Shown: piece after piece, positions 22,158 to 24,999 of the stretch | Layout: each line of letters opens with the position of its first letter | Numbering within the stretch: position 1 is the first letter of the stretch | Origin: an uncultured Chloroflexota bacterium | GTDB lineage: Bacteria; Chloroflexota; Limnocylindria; Limnocylindrales; Limnocylindraceae | Length of the DNA stretch: 24,999 nucleotides | Direction: 5' to 3' | Assembly: GCA_903944295.1 (NCBI GenBank) | Contig: CAJARA010000145.1 | Span: 1 to 24,999, forward strand | The notes under the pieces: model-generated | Databases searched by the model: none | Told to the model about the DNA's origin: nothing | Seen by the model: only the letters and a program-made list of their open reading frames with translations | Made by a program: the position numbers and the translations under genes

Positions 22158-23134
22158 GCGCTGATTCTCGCATGCGGAGCGAGCAGCTCAGGTCGACCAC
22201 GAACGAGCTCCGCTCCGCCCATCCGCCTCCCCCCTGTTGGTGTTACCTGCAGGAGTGGGAGCGCGCCGTCCTGGAGGCCGAGCATGAGGGTCCCCTCATG
22301 AAGGACGAAGTGACCAGCCTCTACCTGAACATCGCGCCGCGGCTCCCCCACCTCATCCAGGATCAACCGCTCGAGCGCGGGGGCAACGCTCACCCAGACC
22401 CCTGGCCAGGGGCGATATGCGCGCCAGGCGCGATACGCATCATCAGCGGTGAAGGTCGAGTCTATTAATCCGTCTGCGCGGGTGAGTCGCTTCGTCAACG
22501 AAACGCCATCAGGCGACTGCGGCGTTGGATCTAGTTCACCTTTGAGATGCCGCGCGATTGTTGTCAGGATCTCTTCACTCGCGAGCTCGGCGAGAAGCTC
22601 TTCCAGCGCAGGGCTCTGCTCGCCCCCCTTCAGCGCGTAGCGCTGCACATTGAGGAGCGGGCCAGTATCAAGCCCCACGTCCATCAGGATGGTGCTGACA
22701 CCCGTCTCGCGGTCTCCCGCAAGGATCGTGGCGGGGATGGGACTTGCCCCGCGGAACTTTGGCAGCAGCGACGGGTGCAGATTCAAGATGCCACCTGGGA
22801 GCGCGTCAATGAGTGCGCCAGGAACGATCTGACCAAAGTCTGCAAGGAGCCCGACCGCCGCGCCGAGCTGCATCAGCGTCTCGAGCGTTGCCGCATCCCG
22901 TAGCCGACCAGTTTCGAGAAGGTCAAGCCCCTCTCCCCTCGCCCACTCCGCTACCGGTGTTGACTGCGGTTCGCCACTCCGTCCCGCAGCGCGCGGGGCG
23001 GCGCTGACAACGGCGACGATGTCAAAATTTGGATCGGCGTGGACGGCGTTGAAGGCGGGTAGCGCAAATGCGCCACTCCCGATCAGCAGGATCTTGATCT
23101 CAGTGACTGTGGGCCCCCGCGACGCGCGCGGCAC
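22154..23134 (-). CDS. fmt: Methionyl-tRNA formyltransferase
   Basis: Fmt formylates initiator Met-tRNA. The conserved part begins IKILLIGSGAFALPAF, but there is no ATG, GTG or TTG right before it. I use the GTG at 23134, preceded by a good GAGGCGGAAGC ribosome binding site, which overlaps def by 35 bases; the open frame goes on to 23185. The product has 326 residues. The catalytic region is intact: GGILNLHPSLLPKFRGASPIPATILAGD, then TGVSTILMDVGLDTGPLL, giving the Asn, His and Asp of the active site. The C-terminal domain has AYRAWRAYRPWPGVWV. def and fmt act at opposite ends of formyl-methionine use. Confidence 0.94.
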   Translation of the reverse strand: MPRASRGPTVTEIKILLIGSGAFALPAFNAVHADPNFDIVAVVSAAPRAAGRSGEPQSTPVAEWARGEGLDLLETGRLRDAATLETLMQLGAAVGLLADFGQIVPGALIDALPGGILNLHPSLLPKFRGASPIPATILAGDRETGVSTILMDVGLDTGPLLNVQRYALKGGEQSPALEELLAELASEEILTTIARHLKGELDPTPQSPDGVSLTKRLTRADGLIDSTFTADDAYRAWRAYRPWPGVWVSVAPALERLILDEVGEPRRDVQVEAGHFVLHEGTLMLGLQDGALPLLQVTPTGGRRMGGAELVRGRPELLAPHARISA

Positions 23135-23651
23135 GCTTCCGCCTCTTCGCCGCTGGGCTCTCCGGATCCTCGTCGATCTCCTCATCGTCGTTCACCGCAA
23201 TGAGTTCATCGAGCGAATCGAGGTAGTCGATGTAGAGCTTCCCCTTCAGGTGATCAAGCTCGTGCTGTACGGCACGTGCAAGGAAGCCGTGCTCGCTAAA
23301 CTTGTATTGACGACCGTGACGATCCTGCGCCTCAACCCAGACGCGTTCACGGCGACTGATATCGGCAACGTAGCCAGGGATTGAGAGGCAGCCCTCAAGG
23401 TCGGTAATGTCGCCCTTGTCGCGCACGATGCGCGGATTGACCAACTCATAGGTGCGCCCCTTCGCCTCTACGACCGCTACATTCAGCGGCTCGCCGAGCT
23501 GCGGTGCGGCAAGGCCGACGCCAGGCGCCGCGCGCATCGTATGGACGAGGTCTTCAATCAGGCTGTGCAGCAGCTTCCCGAAGCTCTCCACCGGCTGCCC
23601 AGGCATGCGGAGGCGCGGATCACCTAGAAGCAGGATCGGCTTGACACTCAT
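23100..23651 (-). CDS. def: Peptide deformylase
   Basis: Def removes the N-formyl group from nascent proteins. The 183-residue product has the three family motifs: GVGLAAPQ (44-51), EGCLS with metal ligand Cys88, and HELDH (130-134) with two His ligands and catalytic Glu131. The last 25 residues form an acidic then Lys/Arg-rich tail beyond the usual end. No Shine-Dalgarno precedes the ATG; instead TGCTAGAAT lies 6 bases upstream, which points to a leaderless mRNA. Confidence 0.97.
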   Translation of the reverse strand: MSVKPILLLGDPRLRMPGQPVESFGKLLHSLIEDLVHTMRAAPGVGLAAPQLGEPLNVAVVEAKGRTYELVNPRIVRDKGDITDLEGCLSIPGYVADISRRERVWVEAQDRHGRQYKFSEHGFLARAVQHELDHLKGKLYIDYLDSLDELIAVNDDEEIDEDPESPAAKRRKRAARVAGAHSH

Positions 23652-23657
23652 GCCAAG

Positions 23658-23666
23658 ATTCTAGCA
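23658..23666 (-). promoter_or_regulatory. extended -10 promoter for leaderless def mRNA
   Basis: TGCTAGAAT is a TGn-extended -10 with 5 of 6 matches to TATAAT. Six bases separate it from the def ATG, so transcription would begin at or within a base of the start codon. It lies in the 55-base priA-def gap. Confidence 0.6.
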
Positions 23667-23706
23667 AGTGGCAGCAGCCGCTTCGCGCGGTGAGTCTCCG
23701 AGGGCG

Positions 23707-24999
23707 CTAGAGGAGCGTCTCTGGATCAAGGTCCACGCTGATATCGCGCCCAGCCACCGCGCGGACGAGCGGGAGGGGGTCGGCGACGCGAACGATGACA
23801 TTTTCACGCCAGCGCCCCGCACGCTTTGGAACCCATGCAGGGATCGGACCGAGGAGGCGTGCCCCGTCTGCTGCGCTGGTCAACGTGCGGAGCTGATCTG
23901 CCACCGCCACCGCACGCGTATGGGTTCCTCCCGCAGTGGTCCCAGAGATGGTGATCTTCGCCGTTCGCAAGAAGGGGGCGCCGCCCGCACTCTGACGCAG
24001 CAGGATCTCTCGCCGTCGCCACACATCCACTGCGCCACCACGTGCAAGTTCCACCGCCGCGATGATCGCTGGGTCCTCCGGTCGATAGCTCTGTACCCAG
24101 GCACTCCCCGCCGTTGTACCGCGCCCGAGCCTCCCTGTTGCCTGCACGATGAGCGAGACGACACGTTCGGCCGCCCGCTCATCTGGGAGGAGGAGTCCGG
24201 TGTCCGCGGAGACTACGCCAACAAGCGCGAGGCGCGGAAGGTCGAGCGCCTTTGCGGCAAGTGCCGTACCGATGAGCAGCTGCGTGCGGCCACTACGGAA
24301 GGCGTCAAGGATGCGATCGCCTGCGCCGATCGCCGCTGCAGCATCTGCATCGAGGCGATCCACAGAAACCGCTGGGAGGAGACGCTTCACGTCAGCCTCG
24401 AGTCGCTCAGTTCCACCACCGATTGCACGAATCCGCGCACTCTGACAGGAAGGGCAACGCGTCAGCGGCTCAGCGACAAGGCCACAGCCGTGGCAGCGCA
24501 GCAGCGAGCCCGCGCTATGGAGCACCAGCGGTCGTTCGCACGAAGGGCAGGATTGCGCAGCGCCACAATCTCTGCAGAGGAGCGCCGACGCAAGACCTCG
24601 GCGATTGATAATCAAAAGTGCCTGCTCCCCATCACTCCAGCGCAGGCCCTCGAGAGCGGCGAGGAGTGGACGGCTGATCATTGACTTCCAGCCCTCTTCC
24701 AACTCACGGCGCATATCCACCACCTCAATCTGCGGCGCGGCCGTGCGCCCCTCAAGGGTGATGCGACGCCATGAAAGCAGTTCAGCACGCGCGAGCGTCT
24801 CAATGGCTGGCGTAGCGCTGATCAAGATGACGGGCGCCTTCGCCGCCTCACCGAGCATGAGGGCAGCATCACGCGCATGAATGCGTGGCATCCGTTCCGA
24901 CTTGTACGCCGACTCATGCTCCTCATCAACAACGATCAGCCCCACTTCGTGGCTCAGCGCACCGATCGCCGTTCGGGTACCGACAACAAGGTGCGGTCC
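23707..24999 (-). CDS. priA: Primosomal protein N' (PriA helicase), C-terminal part
   Basis: PriA restarts stalled replication forks. The gene enters from the right edge and its last 430 residues are visible; Walker A is outside the window. Seen are GTRTAIGALSHEVGLIVVDEEHE (DEEH box), ISATPAIETL, NRRGLASALLCRDCG, eight zinc-binding cysteines (CRDC, CPSC, CHGC, CPSC), GGGTERLE and the second helicase domain. Two motifs deviate: GTALAAKALD for GTQM-AKG-D, and ATGRLGRG for VAGRAGRG. The DEEH box is kept, so it may still be an active helicase. priA-def-fmt order is conserved. Confidence 0.95.
   Translation of the reverse strand, partial: GPHLVVGTRTAIGALSHEVGLIVVDEEHESAYKSERMPRIHARDAALMLGEAAKAPVILISATPAIETLARAELLSWRRITLEGRTAAPQIEVVDMRRELEEGWKSMISRPLLAALEGLRWSDGEQALLIINRRGLASALLCRDCGAAQSCPSCERPLVLHSAGSLLRCHGCGLVAEPLTRCPSCQSARIRAIGGGTERLEADVKRLLPAVSVDRLDADAAAAIGAGDRILDAFRSGRTQLLIGTALAAKALDLPRLALVGVVSADTGLLLPDERAAERVVSLIVQATGRLGRGTTAGSAWVQSYRPEDPAIIAAVELARGGAVDVWRRREILLRQSAGGAPFLRTAKITISGTTAGGTHTRAVAVADQLRTLTSAADGARLLGPIPAWVPKRAGRWRENVIVRVADPLPLVRAVAGRDISVDLDPETLL

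Noticed and set aside
1..24999. tRNA, rRNA, 4.5S RNA, insertion sequence or phage gene
   Set aside because: I saw no tRNA TpsiC-like motif with a matching cloverleaf, no rRNA segment, no transposase or integrase, and no terminal repeats. A covariance-model search could find short RNAs I cannot.
1..24999. A previously undescribed multi-gene system
   Set aside because: All genes but the MFS exporter belong to well-known conserved families in a well-known order. Unusual features are at the level of motifs, starts and promoters.

Overview
The window is a compact, GC-rich stretch of bacterial core chromosome. Nearly every gene recognised is a housekeeping gene for translation, RNA processing, protein targeting, DNA replication and repair, or phospholipid synthesis. 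No mobile element, phage, CRISPR array, toxin or secondary-metabolism gene was found. Gene order closely follows the classic priA-def-fmt-rlmN-rpe-rpmB-fakA-recG-plsX-acpP-rnc-smc-ftsY-ffh-rpsP-khpA-rimM-trmD-rplS-rnhB order of Firmicutes, but also has rsmD-coaD-yceD-rpmF, and has yraN-rpsB at the end. With high GC, Ala/Glu-rich tails on ribosomal proteins, GTG/TTG starts and zinc-binding L28 and L32, a Chloroflexota-type lineage is my best guess; Actinobacteria are an alternative. The lineage call is inference.

Layout. Almost everything is on the minus strand, so transcription runs from high to low coordinates. At 23707-24999 is the 3' part of priA. At 20287-23651 is def-fmt-rlmN-rpe, with overlapping genes. 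rpmB (20081-20275, + strand) faces rpe and diverges from fakA. At 13994-19879 lie fakA-recG-rsmD-coaD-yceD and then rpmF-plsX. This continues as nusB-acpP-rnc-smc-ftsY (6882-12932). An MFS exporter (5573-6862, + strand) is inserted between ftsY and ffh. The last block is ffh, then rpsP-khpA-rimM-trmD, then rplS-rnhB-yraN, and the first codons of rpsB at the left edge.

Functional groups: co-translational targeting (ffh and ftsY); ribosomal proteins with their maturation and modification factors (S16, L19, L28, L32, S2 start, RimM, TrmD, RlmN, RsmD, RNase III, KhpA, YceD); initiator Met formylation and deformylation (fmt, def); membrane lipid precursors (fakA, plsX, acpP); CoA synthesis (coaD); genome maintenance (smc, recG, priA, rnhB).

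The most interesting signals are small. There is a recurring extended -10-like motif in front of the ribosomal protein genes. ffh, the MFS gene and def look leaderless, with ffh and the MFS gene sharing one symmetric -10. S16 and L19 both carry long Lys/Arg-free acidic tails. Several proteins (Ffh, RNase HII, YraN, PriA, Rpe) have substitutions in normally conserved motifs. I see no previously undescribed multi-gene system. The longest stretch without a gene is about 200 bases, between fakA and rpmB.
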